This document shows, one piece after another, positions 53,001 through 62,170 of a stretch of DNA of 64,000 bases (the first letter of the stretch is position 1; each line of letters starts with the position of its first letter). A model generated the notes under the pieces. It ran no database searches. It worked only from the letters and a program-made list of their open reading frames with translations, and was not told the DNA's origin. The stretch is from Burkholderia sp. SRS-46 (lineage in GTDB: Bacteria > Pseudomonadota > Gammaproteobacteria > Burkholderiales > Burkholderiaceae): the NCBI RefSeq assembly GCF_004343775.1, contig NZ_PTXL01000002.1, positions 992,001 through 1,056,000 on the forward strand, in the 5' to 3' direction. Both the position numbers and the translations under genes were made by a program.

Positions 53001-54293
53001 ATGACCGACCGGGCCTCTTCCTGGCGCCTCGAAACCATCGCCGTGCACGGCGGCTATCGCCCCGACCCGACGACGCGCGCGGCCGCGGTGCCGATCTACC
53101 AGACCGTCGCCTACGCGTTCGACGACACGCAGCACGGCGCCGACCTGTTCGACCTGAAGGTGGCGGGCAACATCTACACGCGGATCATGAACCCGACCAC
53201 GGACGTGCTCGAGCAGCGCATCGCCGCGCTCGAGGGCGGCGTGGGCGCGCTGGCGCTCGCGTCGGGCCAGTCGGCCGTCACCAACGCGATCCTGACGATC
53301 GCCGAAGCCGGCGACAACATCGTGTCGGCAAGCACGCTGTACGGCGGCACCTACAACCTGCTCGCGCACACGCTGCCGCAATACGGGATCACGACGCGCT
53401 TCGCCGATCCGCGCGAAGCGGCGTCGTTCGCACCGCTGATCGACGCGCGCACGAAGGCGATCTTCGCGGAATCGGTCGGCAACCCGCTCGGCAACGTGAC
53501 CGACATCGCCGCGCTCGCCGACATCGCGCATCGGCACGGCATCCCGCTGATCGTCGACAACACGGTGCCGTCGCCGTACCTGCTGCGGCCGTTCGAGCAT
53601 GGCGCCGACATCGTCGTGCATTCGCTGACGAAGTATCTCGGCGGGCACGGCACGAGCCTCGGCGGCGCGATCGTCGATTCCGGCAAGTTCCCGTGGGCCG
53701 AGCACGCGGACCGCTTCAAGCGCCTCAACGAGCCGGACGTCAGCTATCACGGCGTCGTCTACACGGAAGCGTTCGGCCCGGCCGCCTATATCGGCCGCGC
53801 GCGCGTCGTGCCGCTGCGCAACATGGGCGCGGCGATTTCGCCGTTCAACGCGTTCCAGATCCTGCAGGGGATCGAGACGCTCGCGCTGCGCGTCGAGCGC
53901 ATCAGCGACAACGCGCTGAAGATCGCGCAGCATCTCGCGCGCCACGAGCAGGTCGAATGGGTCAGTTATGCGGGGCTGCCCGATCATCCGGACCACGCAC
54001 TCGTCGCGCGCTACCTGTCCGGCCGCGCGCCGGGCATCCTGACGTTCGGCGTGCGCGGCGGCCGCGCGGCCGGCGCGAAGTTCCAGGATGCGCTGCAGCT
54101 GTTCACGCGCCTCGTCAACATCGGCGACACGAAATCGCTCGCGACGCATCCGGCGTCGACCACGCATCGGCAGTTGTCGCCGGTGGAACTCGCGAAGGCG
54201 GGCGTGAAGGAAGAAACCGTGCGGCTGTCGATCGGGATCGAGCATATCGACGACCTGATCGCGGACCTCGATCAGGCGCTCGCGCAGCTTTAA
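53001..54293 (+). CDS. metY: O-acetylhomoserine sulfhydrylase (aminocarboxypropyltransferase)
   Basis: A 430-residue PLP enzyme of the Cys/Met-metabolism family making homocysteine from O-acetylhomoserine and sulfide. It shows ETIAVHGGYRPDPTTRA, YTRIMNPTTDVLEQR, ALASGQSAVTNAIL, the PLP Lys in VHSLTKYLGGHGTSLGG, and the C-terminal LFTRLVNIGDTKSLATHPAS, with ASTTHRQLS diagnostic for this type. The ATG at 53,001 follows GGAG. It is probably a single-gene transcript ending at a strong hairpin. Confidence 0.95.
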   Translation: MTDRASSWRLETIAVHGGYRPDPTTRAAAVPIYQTVAYAFDDTQHGADLFDLKVAGNIYTRIMNPTTDVLEQRIAALEGGVGALALASGQSAVTNAILTIAEAGDNIVSASTLYGGTYNLLAHTLPQYGITTRFADPREAASFAPLIDARTKAIFAESVGNPLGNVTDIAALADIAHRHGIPLIVDNTVPSPYLLRPFEHGADIVVHSLTKYLGGHGTSLGGAIVDSGKFPWAEHADRFKRLNEPDVSYHGVVYTEAFGPAAYIGRARVVPLRNMGAAISPFNAFQILQGIETLALRVERISDNALKIAQHLARHEQVEWVSYAGLPDHPDHALVARYLSGRAPGILTFGVRGGRAAGAKFQDALQLFTRLVNIGDTKSLATHPASTTHRQLSPVELAKAGVKEETVRLSIGIEHIDDLIADLDQALAQL

Positions 54294-54304
54294 CAGGAAG
54301 TCAT

Positions 54305-54335
54305 GCGCCGGCGGCGAGCAGCAAGCCGCCGGCGC
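54305..54335. terminator. Bidirectional hairpin between metY and the kinase gene
   Basis: A perfect 11-bp stem (GCGCCGGCGGC) with a 9-base loop sits between two convergent genes. The T tract is poor, so intrinsic termination is plausible but not certain. Confidence 0.55.
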
Positions 54336-54346
54336 GAACGTGTCGT

Positions 54347-55549
54347 TTACGCGTGCGCGTTCGACGCCCGCCGTCGGCCGGCCAGCCACTCGAGCAACTG
54401 CCGCCCATCGCGCTCGCCGAACCAGCGCGCATGCCCGATCAGATAGCCGTCGTACGCCACGTCGACCGTCTCCGGCGACCGGACGATGCCGTCGAAATAC
54501 GCGACCTCCGACAACGCGAACTCGGTGTGCACGATCGGCAGCAGCGCCACCAGCGCCGCATACGCGTCATCGCTCAGCGGCGTGACCGCTTCGTAGCCAT
54601 CGAGCAGCGCATCGATCTGCGCATACTCGATACGGCGCGCATCGGCCGGCGCCATCCAGTCGATCGCATTGCGTTCGATCGCGACCGCGATGTCGTACAC
54701 CGCGCAAGTCCGGTCCGACAAGCCAAAATCCAGCACCGTGCGCACCTGCGCGTCGGGCTCGCCATTGCTCCACAGCAGATTCGACGCATGCCAGTCGCCA
54801 TGCGTCCACAGCGGCGGCAACGCGGGCAGCAGCGGCGCAAGGCGCGCGTGGTACGGCCCGATCGCGGCCGCGATGTCGTCGCGCCAGTTGCGCGCACCCA
54901 GCGCGCGCACGAGCAGCGGCTGCGCGTCGACCCAGCGTTCGAGCGCGCTGGCCAGATCGTCCGACGACAGCACCCTGAAGCTCGACAGCAGCAGCCGCAC
55001 CGGCCGCGCCGGCGCGTCGAAGCCGGCCGACGCGCGATGCAGCCGTGCGAGCGCGCGTCCGGCCTCGTACGCGTGCGACGCATGCATGAACGGCTTCCAC
55101 GACATCACGCCGCGATACGCGTCCACGCCCGGCGCGACCACGAGTACTTCGTAGGTCCAGTCGCCGAGCGTCACGGCCGTCGCGCCGTCGCGGTCCGCCA
55201 GGATGTCGGGCACCGGAATGCCGTGCGCGCGCAGGTGCGCGATGAAGCGATGCTCTTCCTCGAGGCCGGCGACGTCGCGGATCCGCACGTGGTGGCGCTT
55301 GACGAACAGCGCGCGGCCAAGCGTGGTATGCACCAGCACCGCCGCGGAGAACGGCCGCGGGCTGTGCCACGCGAGCTGCACCGGCGCGCCGGCGCCGTCG
55401 ATCCGCGCGAGGAGCGCGGCGGCCTCGTCACGCGTGATCAGCGGCCAGTCGCGTTCGGCCTGCTCGCCGTCGACGCCGAACTGCGGCGGCGCGACCGCGT
55501 CGGCCGCGGCATGGGCCGCCAGCGCGGTCGGCTCGGTCGGGTTGGACAT
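54347..55549 (-). CDS. APH-fold phosphotransferase (small-molecule kinase)
   Basis: A 400-residue kinase of the aminoglycoside/choline-kinase fold: an N-lobe with FVKRHHVR, catalytic THGDWHASNLLW and metal-binding LDFGLSD. The ATG at 55,549 has GGAGGAG 8 bases upstream. It is the third gene behind a TonB receptor and a PnuC-type transporter, so it probably phosphorylates and traps the imported compound. Thiamine or a nicotinamide-riboside-like vitamin fits best, by analogy with known PnuC/PnuT plus kinase pairs. Antibiotic resistance is unlikely in this context. Confidence 0.85.
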   Translation of the reverse strand: MSNPTEPTALAAHAAADAVAPPQFGVDGEQAERDWPLITRDEAAALLARIDGAGAPVQLAWHSPRPFSAAVLVHTTLGRALFVKRHHVRIRDVAGLEEEHRFIAHLRAHGIPVPDILADRDGATAVTLGDWTYEVLVVAPGVDAYRGVMSWKPFMHASHAYEAGRALARLHRASAGFDAPARPVRLLLSSFRVLSSDDLASALERWVDAQPLLVRALGARNWRDDIAAAIGPYHARLAPLLPALPPLWTHGDWHASNLLWSNGEPDAQVRTVLDFGLSDRTCAVYDIAVAIERNAIDWMAPADARRIEYAQIDALLDGYEAVTPLSDDAYAALVALLPIVHTEFALSEVAYFDGIVRSPETVDVAYDGYLIGHARWFGERDGRQLLEWLAGRRRASNAHA

Positions 55550-55573
55550 CGGCGACACTCCTCCGGAAACGAA

Positions 55574-56209
55574 TCAGAGCCCGCGTTCGCGCGGCGCGAG
55601 CACCGTTGCGCCCGCCGCCGCCGCACGCACCGCCGCCGCGTTACGCCAGTCGCGCCAGCCGACGACGGCGATCCCGATGAGCAGCGCATACAAGCCCGCG
55701 GTCAGGTACAGCTCCTTGACGATGAACATCCCGACGTAAACCACGTTGACCACGATCCACAGGCCCCACGACGCGATGTAGCGGCGCGCGGTCCAGTATT
55801 GCGCGACGAGGCTGAACGCCGTCAGCGACGCGTCGACGAACGGCAGCGCGGCATCGGTCCAGCGCGCCATGATGCCGCCGAGCAGCGCGCTGCCCACGAC
55901 CGCCGCGAGCAGGTCCGGCAGCACCTTCGTCGCGGTGATGCCGCTGGCCGGCACCACCGCGCCGTGCGCTGCGTCGTCGCCGGCCGCCGTGTCGACGCGC
56001 TGCGCGAGCCAGCGGCGCCAGCCGTACACCTGCAGCACCGCGAACGCGCCCTGCAGCAGCATGTCCGAATACAGCTTCGCGTCGAAGAAGATCCAGCCGT
56101 ACAGCGCGACCGACGCGAGCCCCACGGGCCAGCACAGCATGCGCCGCTTCGCGGTCAGCCAGATCCCGAGCGTGCTGACGATCACGCCGGCGATTTCAAG
56201 GATGGACAT
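55574..56209 (-). CDS. pnuC: PnuC-family vitamin transporter
   Basis: A 211-residue inner-membrane protein with about seven hydrophobic segments. It shows family landmarks AKRRMLCWPVGLASVALYG, DAKLYSDMLLQGAFAVLQV with YGWRRWL, and a C-terminal WGLWIVVNVVYVGMFIVKEL. The family moves nicotinamide riboside, thiamine or riboflavin by facilitated diffusion, driven by phosphorylation inside. GGAGAG precedes the ATG. It lies between the TonB receptor and the kinase, all on the minus strand and closely spaced. Confidence 0.92.
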   Translation of the reverse strand: MSILEIAGVIVSTLGIWLTAKRRMLCWPVGLASVALYGWIFFDAKLYSDMLLQGAFAVLQVYGWRRWLAQRVDTAAGDDAAHGAVVPASGITATKVLPDLLAAVVGSALLGGIMARWTDAALPFVDASLTAFSLVAQYWTARRYIASWGLWIVVNVVYVGMFIVKELYLTAGLYALLIGIAVVGWRDWRNAAAVRAAAAGATVLAPRERGL

Positions 56210-56238
56210 CGTTCTCTCCAGTGTAGTCGGCGCGGCGC

Positions 56239-58473
56239 TCAGAAATCGACCGTCAACGACATGCGCGCGGTGCGCGGCGCGCCGGCGAACAGGTACGCAT
56301 CACCCTGCTGCTCGCCCGCGTCGCGCCAGTAGAACTTGTTGAACAGATTGTCGACCGACACGCGCAGCACCGTGCGGTGCCCACCGATCTTCGTCGCATA
56401 GCGCGCGCCGAGGTTGAACACGAACCACGACGGCACCCGCGCCGTGCCCTCCTCGTTCGCATTGCGGCTCGCGCTGTAGTCGACACCGCCGAGCACGTCG
56501 AGCCCCGCGACGCCCGGCACCGCATAGTCGGCGTACAGCGATGCGCGCAGTGCCGGCACGTTGATGACCTGATGCCCTTCGTAGGCCGGCGAACCCGAAT
56601 CGTACGCGCGTGCGCGAATCGCCGCGACGGACGCGGTCAGCCCGAGCCGCTGCGTAAGCTGCCCCGCCGCGCCCAGTTCGATCCCCTGGTGCCGCTGCGT
56701 GCCGCGCTGCACGAACGCATAGCTTGTGTTCGATGCATCGGGCTGCGCAAACTGGAACGGCTTGCTGATCGAGAACACCGCGGCCGTGAGGCTCAGGCGA
56801 TCGAGCCAATCGTACTTCGCGCCGACTTCGACCTGATGCGACTCGACCGGCGGCAGGAACACGTATGCGTTGCTCGCGCGCGCCGGCGCCTGGTCGCCGA
56901 GCGACAGCGCCTTGCTGTACGACGCATAGAGCGACAGCGCGCTCACGGGCTTGAAGACCAGCGCGACCTGCGGCAGGAACACGGAACGGTCGGTGCGGGT
57001 CTGCGGGCCGTCGAGGCTGCTCCAGCTCCGCTGCCGCAGCAGCACTTCCTTGCCGCCCGCAATCACCTGCCAGTGCTCGCCGATGCTGATCCGGTCGACG
57101 CCGAACACCGCGTACTGCCACGCGTCGAGCCGCGGATAAGACGGCCCCGCGACCTTCGGCGACGGCGCGAACGTGGTGTCCGGGCCGTAGATGTTCTCGC
57201 TGCCGACATACTCGTTGACGGCGTCGGCCATGCGCACCACGCGCCGCTGCACGCTCGTGCCGAAGCTCAGCTCGTGCCGCAGCGGCCCGGTCGCGAACTT
57301 GCCGGTCGCGACCGCGCGCACGTCGTCGTTGCGGCGGTATTCGCCTGGGCTGCGGAAATCGTAGACGTCGTAATCGCCGTTCGCGCCGAAGAAGAACGGC
57401 GACGTCTTGCCGGCCGCGCAGCTCGGCGCATACGAACACCCGTACGCGAACGCGCTGTTGTCGTCGATCATCGTGCGGCTGCGGCCCGCGGCCACGTAGG
57501 CCTTCCAGTCGTCGTTGAACTGGTAGTCGAAGCGCGCGTTGAGGTTCAGCGCGTCGGTCGTCAGCGGCTTCGCCCACGGCTGCGTGCCGAGCGCCTTCGA
57601 CGTCGTCTTGACCGACGGCACGACGGTGCCGCCGAGCAGCTGGTAGCCCGGCGCGGAACGCTGGATCCACTGCTGGAACTCGGCATTGAGCTGCAGGCTC
57701 GCGCGCGGGCTGATGTCCCAGTCCGCGGCGATCGACCCGAACGTGCGGCGGCCATTCGTGCCGTCGACGTACGAATGCATGTTCTCCTTCGCCGCGTTGA
57801 TCCGGATCCCGAACTGGTTGTCGACGCCGAAGCGCCGGCCGAGGTCCACCGCGGCCGACGTCGAGCCACGGCTGTCGACACCCGTGGTCACGCTCGCGAC
57901 GTTCGCGGAGCGCTTGGTCACGAAGTTGATCACGCCGCCCGGCGCGACGACGCCGCTGTCGATGCCCGCGAGCCCTTTCAGGATCTCGACGCGCTCCTTG
58001 TTCTCGAGCGGCACGTTCTGCTCGCCCGACACCGTCAGGCCGTCGATCCGGATCGCGCTGGCGAGGTCGACCGGAAAGCCGCGAATCGTGAATCCTTCGA
58101 AATAGCCGACCGGCGCGTAGGCGTTGCTGACCGACGCGTCGTTCTTCACCACGTCGCTGAGCCGCTTCGCCTGCTGGTCGTCCAGCAGCGCGCGGGTCAC
58201 GACGCTGACCGACGCGGGCGTGTCGTGCAGCGGCGCGTCGTCGTACCCGGCGACCGATGCCGTGCGCGCGCGCAGCGCATTGCCGCGCGCACCGCTCACC
58301 GCGATGGCCGGCAGCGTGGCGGCGCCGGCCGACGCGTCGGCGTCCGCTGCCGCGGCCGGCACGTCGCCGGTGGCCGCGCCCGCCTGCGCGGCGAAAAGCG
58401 TCATGCCGAGTCCCACGCCGACGCACGCGCGCCGCCGCCGTGCGGGCGACGCTGTTGTTCTGTTCACTGTCAT
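56239..58473 (-). CDS. TonB-dependent outer-membrane receptor
   Basis: A 744-residue receptor with a signal peptide (cleavage near AAQAGAA), a plug domain (PASVSVVTRALLDDQQAKRLSDVV, quoted in part; GFTIRGF; GGVINFVTKR) and a 22-strand-type barrel ending in the usual aromatic C-terminus (MSLTVDF). It is annotated in sequence style like siderophore receptors, but it heads an operon with PnuC and a kinase and has no Fur box that I can see. Uptake of a vitamin is therefore as likely as uptake of iron. Confidence 0.92.
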   Translation of the reverse strand: MTVNRTTASPARRRRACVGVGLGMTLFAAQAGAATGDVPAAAADADASAGAATLPAIAVSGARGNALRARTASVAGYDDAPLHDTPASVSVVTRALLDDQQAKRLSDVVKNDASVSNAYAPVGYFEGFTIRGFPVDLASAIRIDGLTVSGEQNVPLENKERVEILKGLAGIDSGVVAPGGVINFVTKRSANVASVTTGVDSRGSTSAAVDLGRRFGVDNQFGIRINAAKENMHSYVDGTNGRRTFGSIAADWDISPRASLQLNAEFQQWIQRSAPGYQLLGGTVVPSVKTTSKALGTQPWAKPLTTDALNLNARFDYQFNDDWKAYVAAGRSRTMIDDNSAFAYGCSYAPSCAAGKTSPFFFGANGDYDVYDFRSPGEYRRNDDVRAVATGKFATGPLRHELSFGTSVQRRVVRMADAVNEYVGSENIYGPDTTFAPSPKVAGPSYPRLDAWQYAVFGVDRISIGEHWQVIAGGKEVLLRQRSWSSLDGPQTRTDRSVFLPQVALVFKPVSALSLYASYSKALSLGDQAPARASNAYVFLPPVESHQVEVGAKYDWLDRLSLTAAVFSISKPFQFAQPDASNTSYAFVQRGTQRHQGIELGAAGQLTQRLGLTASVAAIRARAYDSGSPAYEGHQVINVPALRASLYADYAVPGVAGLDVLGGVDYSASRNANEEGTARVPSWFVFNLGARYATKIGGHRTVLRVSVDNLFNKFYWRDAGEQQGDAYLFAGAPRTARMSLTVDF

Positions 58474-58921
58474 CTTTCTGGATCTGAAACTCGCCGCTCA
58501 ATCTGTCGAAGCCGCCTGCCGATGCGCGCCGGCCCGGCGGCGAGGCCGTGGGCCCGTCGATCGGTCCGGAACACGCATCAGGGGAAGTCGGATCGGTGCC
58601 GCGCAGGACGGCATGCGCGTGCTGGTCGCTGGTTCGTCACCGGTTCGTCGCCGGTTTGACGCATGCCGGACGGGCATCCGCCGGCATGACGCGCGCGGCG
58701 GGCGACGGCGAAGGCGCCGTGGCCCGGTCGCGACGCCCGGGGGCGCAACGCGTTGCGGCGCGCATTTTACCCCGTGCAGGGGCGGCGGCCAGGGAATCCG
58801 GCGGGAGCGGGAACAGGAAGGGGAACGGCGGGAGGGGTTGGCGGCGTCGATCGTGTCGCACGGTGCGGCGGCGCGGCCGCCGCTTCCGGGCCGGTGGCGC
58901 GCCCCGGGGGCGGTGGCGCGC
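58474..58921. other. Intergenic region upstream of the TonB receptor
   Basis: This 448-bp GC-rich stretch presumably contains the promoter of the receptor-PnuC-kinase operon. I looked on the minus strand for TPP, cobalamin and Fur signatures and saw none that satisfied me. Short direct motifs (GGTTCGTCACC/GGTTCGTCGCC near 58,632) are present but of unknown meaning. Confidence 0.45.
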
Positions 58922-59125
58922 TCAGAAGCCCTGCATCGTCGACGTCGGATCGGCCACCAGATGCACCACCCCGTAAATCACCGCCCCGACGAGCACGGCG
59001 AGAATGATGGCCACGAACGGCAGCATCGTGAAGTTGACGTTCGCGAGATCCTTCGCATGCGCCTTGCTGTTGCGCACGCCGAAGAAACTCCACAGGACCA
59101 GGCGGATCATGCCGAGCAGTTTCAT
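58922..59125 (-). CDS. DUF2970 small membrane protein
   Basis: A 67-residue protein with the DUF2970 layout: an amphipathic N-terminus (MKLLGMIRLVLWSFFGVRN), a short polar stretch and one transmembrane helix (FVAIILAVLVGAVIYGVVHL). AAAGGAG precedes the ATG at 59,125. The function is unknown, and it is common in beta-proteobacteria. Confidence 0.88.
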   Translation of the reverse strand: MKLLGMIRLVLWSFFGVRNSKAHAKDLANVNFTMLPFVAIILAVLVGAVIYGVVHLVADPTSTMQGF

Positions 59126-59307
59126 GATGTTGCTCCTTTCTACGTATCGGTTGACGCGATGGTCGATCCGATCGGCACGTGAAAAAAGAAGCAGTTGCGA
59201 ACGCATTTCGGGCAGCACATCGCAGGTATCCGCAAGACGCCTGAATCCGCCGGTCCAGGCGCGATCGGGCATGCCGCGCGGCACCGCGACATGGCGCCGC
59301 AGGCGGG

Positions 59308-61365
59308 TCAGAGATCGAGCACGAGCGGCTCGTCGGCACCGGTAGCAGGCTGTGCGACACAGAGCAAGGCGCAGCCCGGCTCGACAGCCGCATCCGGCGC
59401 CTGCGGGTAATCGACCTGCCCGGACAGCACGCGCGTTGCGCACGTGCCGCATGCGCCCGAGCGGCATTCGAACGGCACCGCGATGCCGTGCGTTTCCGCC
59501 AGTTCGAGCAGCGAGCCGCCGCCGGGCGCCCACGCGGCTTCGTGTCCCGCGCGGCTAAACGCGATCGTCCTGACCTCGCCCGCCGGCGCCCCGGCCGCGC
59601 GGGTCGGCCGGCGCGTCACGCTCGACGGCCCGAACGCCTCGAAGCGGATGCGTTCGTCCGCTACGTTGAGTGCGCGCAAACCTTCATACAAATCGCGCAT
59701 GAACGCAGACGGCCCGCACAGATAGAAGTCGTGGTCGTCGAACGGCAGGATGCGCTTCAACTGCGCGACATCGACCCGCGCCGGCTGCGCGATCCCGCCC
59801 TCGCCCGGCTTGCTGTCGAACCAGTGCAGCGACAGGCGGGCATCGGCGGCGGCCCGCCGCATCAGGTCCGCCGCGAACGGCCGGTCGGCCGGCGTGCGTG
59901 CGCCGTGCACGAAAACCACGCGCCGCGCAGGATTGTCGTCGGCCAGCGCGTGGCCGAGCATCGCGATCATCGGCGTGATGCCGATGCCGGCCGAAATCAG
60001 CACGGCCGGTCGCGGGCTCGCCGTGTCGAACGTGAAATGGCCGCGCGGCGCCTGCGCATCGACGATCGCGCCGAGCCGCGCATGGTCGTGCAGCCATGCG
60101 GATACCATGCCCTCCCGCTTGACGGTGATCCGGTAACGTCGGCCGTCTGGCGCGGCGGATAGCGTGTAGCTGCGCATCGCCGGCGTATCGCGCCCCGGTA
60201 TCGCGACGCGGATCGGCAGGTGCTGCCCGGCTTCGTAGGGCGGCAATGCGGCGCCGTCCGCCGCTTCGAAGTGGAACGAGCGGATCGCGTGCGCTTCGTC
60301 GACGATGCCGGTGACGCGCAGCGGCCGCCATGCCGCGCCGGATGCGGCAGGCGCCGGCAGCGGCGACGAAGCCGCCGCCTCGACATCGCCCTGCTCCATG
60401 CGCGCCGCGAACTGCGGCGCCCATTCGACCGCCGACCACCGCAACGGCAGCACCGCCGGGCTGCGCCGCACTTCCTGCACGCGATACCGCACGACCCGCT
60501 GCGCACCGTCGAACGACGCGACGAGCGGCCCATCCCAGACGATCTCGGCCAGCGCCGCGACGTACAGCAGATCGCCGCGCTCGAAATCGATGAACAGCAA
60601 CCCCGCGCGCGGATCGTGATGCAGGTTGCCGAGCGTGTTGAACAAGCGGTTGCCGCTGAAATCCGGCGTCGTCAGCGTCGCGTCGTCGTCGACGCGCACG
60701 AAGCCCGGCATCCCGCCGCGATGCGACACGTCCGCGCCGCGCGCCGCGCCCGCTTCCATCGACGTATTCGCGCTTGCGACGAAGAATGTATCCGCGCGCG
60801 ACAGCAGCGCACGATCGGCATCGCTCAGGCGCGCCGACCGTTCGATCGCGGGCGGCACGCCGGCCACGCGCGGCTCGAACGCCGGCTTGCGCCCCTGGAT
60901 GTACTTCGCGCAGTTGCCGAAGCTCTGCTCGACGGCGATCGTCAGCGCGGTGCCGTCGACGGCCTGCACGACACCGTTCACGCGATTGCGCCGCCGCGTG
61001 TGGAACTCGATGCCGAGCCCGCCGAGCGGCGCGCCGGGCCGCCACGTGCCGGCGAGCGGATCGCCGGGCAGCGTGTCGCCACCGATCCGCAACGTACGCG
61101 CATCGGGCGAGCGCACGAAGCCCGGCGCGCCGACGCGCAGCGTCGCCCACGGCTGGCCGCCGGCGTCCACGCCGCCGAGCACGAACAACGGCAATTGTTC
61201 GAAGAACGTGCGGTGCTGGTCGGGCATGAAGCGCCGGATGCCGCGCAGGCCGACGGCGCCGGCCGCATCGGCGACGCCCGCGTGCTGCTGCACGGCCAGC
61301 TCGCCCGCATGAAACGGCGGGACATCCAGCTCCCAGCCCGGGATCGCGGCGGTCGGCGAGGTCAT
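59308..61365 (-). CDS. Fusion of FMN-binding (pyridoxamine-oxidase-like) domain with FNR-type reductase and 2Fe-2S ferredoxin
   Basis: A 685-residue electron-transfer protein. Residues about 45-270 form a split-barrel flavin-binding domain (RTFFEQLPLFVLGGVDAGG, SFGNCAKYIQGRKP). Residues about 345-450 bind FAD (RSYTLSAAPDG), about 450-570 bind NAD(P)H (VLISAGIGITPMIAML, FYLCGPSAFM), and the C-terminus is a plant-type 2Fe-2S domain (CRSGACGTC plus a distal Cys). The start at 61,365 follows AGGAG. It is followed upstream by a glutathione transferase and a divergent LysR, suggesting electrophile or xenobiotic metabolism. Confidence 0.9.
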   Translation of the reverse strand: MTSPTAAIPGWELDVPPFHAGELAVQQHAGVADAAGAVGLRGIRRFMPDQHRTFFEQLPLFVLGGVDAGGQPWATLRVGAPGFVRSPDARTLRIGGDTLPGDPLAGTWRPGAPLGGLGIEFHTRRRNRVNGVVQAVDGTALTIAVEQSFGNCAKYIQGRKPAFEPRVAGVPPAIERSARLSDADRALLSRADTFFVASANTSMEAGAARGADVSHRGGMPGFVRVDDDATLTTPDFSGNRLFNTLGNLHHDPRAGLLFIDFERGDLLYVAALAEIVWDGPLVASFDGAQRVVRYRVQEVRRSPAVLPLRWSAVEWAPQFAARMEQGDVEAAASSPLPAPAASGAAWRPLRVTGIVDEAHAIRSFHFEAADGAALPPYEAGQHLPIRVAIPGRDTPAMRSYTLSAAPDGRRYRITVKREGMVSAWLHDHARLGAIVDAQAPRGHFTFDTASPRPAVLISAGIGITPMIAMLGHALADDNPARRVVFVHGARTPADRPFAADLMRRAAADARLSLHWFDSKPGEGGIAQPARVDVAQLKRILPFDDHDFYLCGPSAFMRDLYEGLRALNVADERIRFEAFGPSSVTRRPTRAAGAPAGEVRTIAFSRAGHEAAWAPGGGSLLELAETHGIAVPFECRSGACGTCATRVLSGQVDYPQAPDAAVEPGCALLCVAQPATGADEPLVLDL

Positions 61366-61400
61366 CGTGTGCGCTCCTGAATGAAACGGCCCGGCGCGCG

Positions 61401-62045
61401 CTACGCGGCGAGCAGGCCGGCACGGGTTGCCGGCATCGCGACGAAACCGGGCAACGCCTCCACGCGCGCGAGCCACGCGCGCAGGTGCGGATACGGGTCG
61501 AGCGACACGCCGCCTTCCGGTGCGTGCGCGATGTACGAATAGGCGGCCACGTCGCCGATGGTCGGGCGCGCGCCGGCCACGAACGGCTTGTTCGCCAGCT
61601 CGGCGTCGATCGCGTCGAACAGCTTGACGGCGGTGCGCTTCGCCGCATCGTGGTCGAGCGGCGCGCCGAACACGGTGACGAGCCGCGCCGCGGCCGGGCC
61701 CGACGCAATCGGCCCCGCCGCGAGCGACAGCCAGCGCTGCACGGCCGCCGCGCCGGCCGAATCGTCGGGCAGCCAGTGCGCATCGCCGTAGCGCTTCGCG
61801 AGATAGACGAGGATCGCGTTCGAATCGGCGAGCACGGTGCCGCCGTCGTCGATCACCGGCACCTGCCCGAACGGATTCAGCGCGAGGAACGCCGGCTGGC
61901 GCTGCTCGCCGCCGGCCAGGTCGACGTCGACGGTCTCGAACGGCAGGTCGAGCAGCGACAGAAACAGCCGCACGCGATGGGCATGGCCGGACAGCGGAAA
62001 CGACCACACGCGGATCGGCACGGAAGGCTTGGCGGCAGCAGGCAT
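61401..62045 (-). CDS. Glutathione S-transferase
   Basis: A 214-residue protein: an N-terminal thioredoxin-like domain (SFPLSGHAHRVRLFLSLL, NPFGQVPVIDDGG, LADSNAILVYLAKRY) and an all-helical C-terminal domain (FVAGARPTIGDVAAYSYIAHAPEGG). GGAG lies 7 bases before the ATG at 62,045. It lies 35 bp upstream of the flavin/ferredoxin reductase and is probably cotranscribed under the divergent LysR. Confidence 0.93.
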   Translation of the reverse strand: MPAAAKPSVPIRVWSFPLSGHAHRVRLFLSLLDLPFETVDVDLAGGEQRQPAFLALNPFGQVPVIDDGGTVLADSNAILVYLAKRYGDAHWLPDDSAGAAAVQRWLSLAAGPIASGPAAARLVTVFGAPLDHDAAKRTAVKLFDAIDAELANKPFVAGARPTIGDVAAYSYIAHAPEGGVSLDPYPHLRAWLARVEALPGFVAMPATRAGLLAA

Positions 62046-62170
62046 CGAAATACTCCGGAAACGGGCGCCGCCGGGAATCGGCGACGGACGGCCCAGCGTA
62101 ACGCGCGCGCACCGTCGCCAGAAGACGGATAATCGTGGAAACATCTTCCACTTTGACAGGACAATCGACG

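Noticed and set aside
58474..58921. TPP or cobalamin riboswitch upstream of the TonB receptor
   Set aside because: Neither the conserved CTGAGA/ACCTGA boxes nor a B12 box was found on the minus strand.
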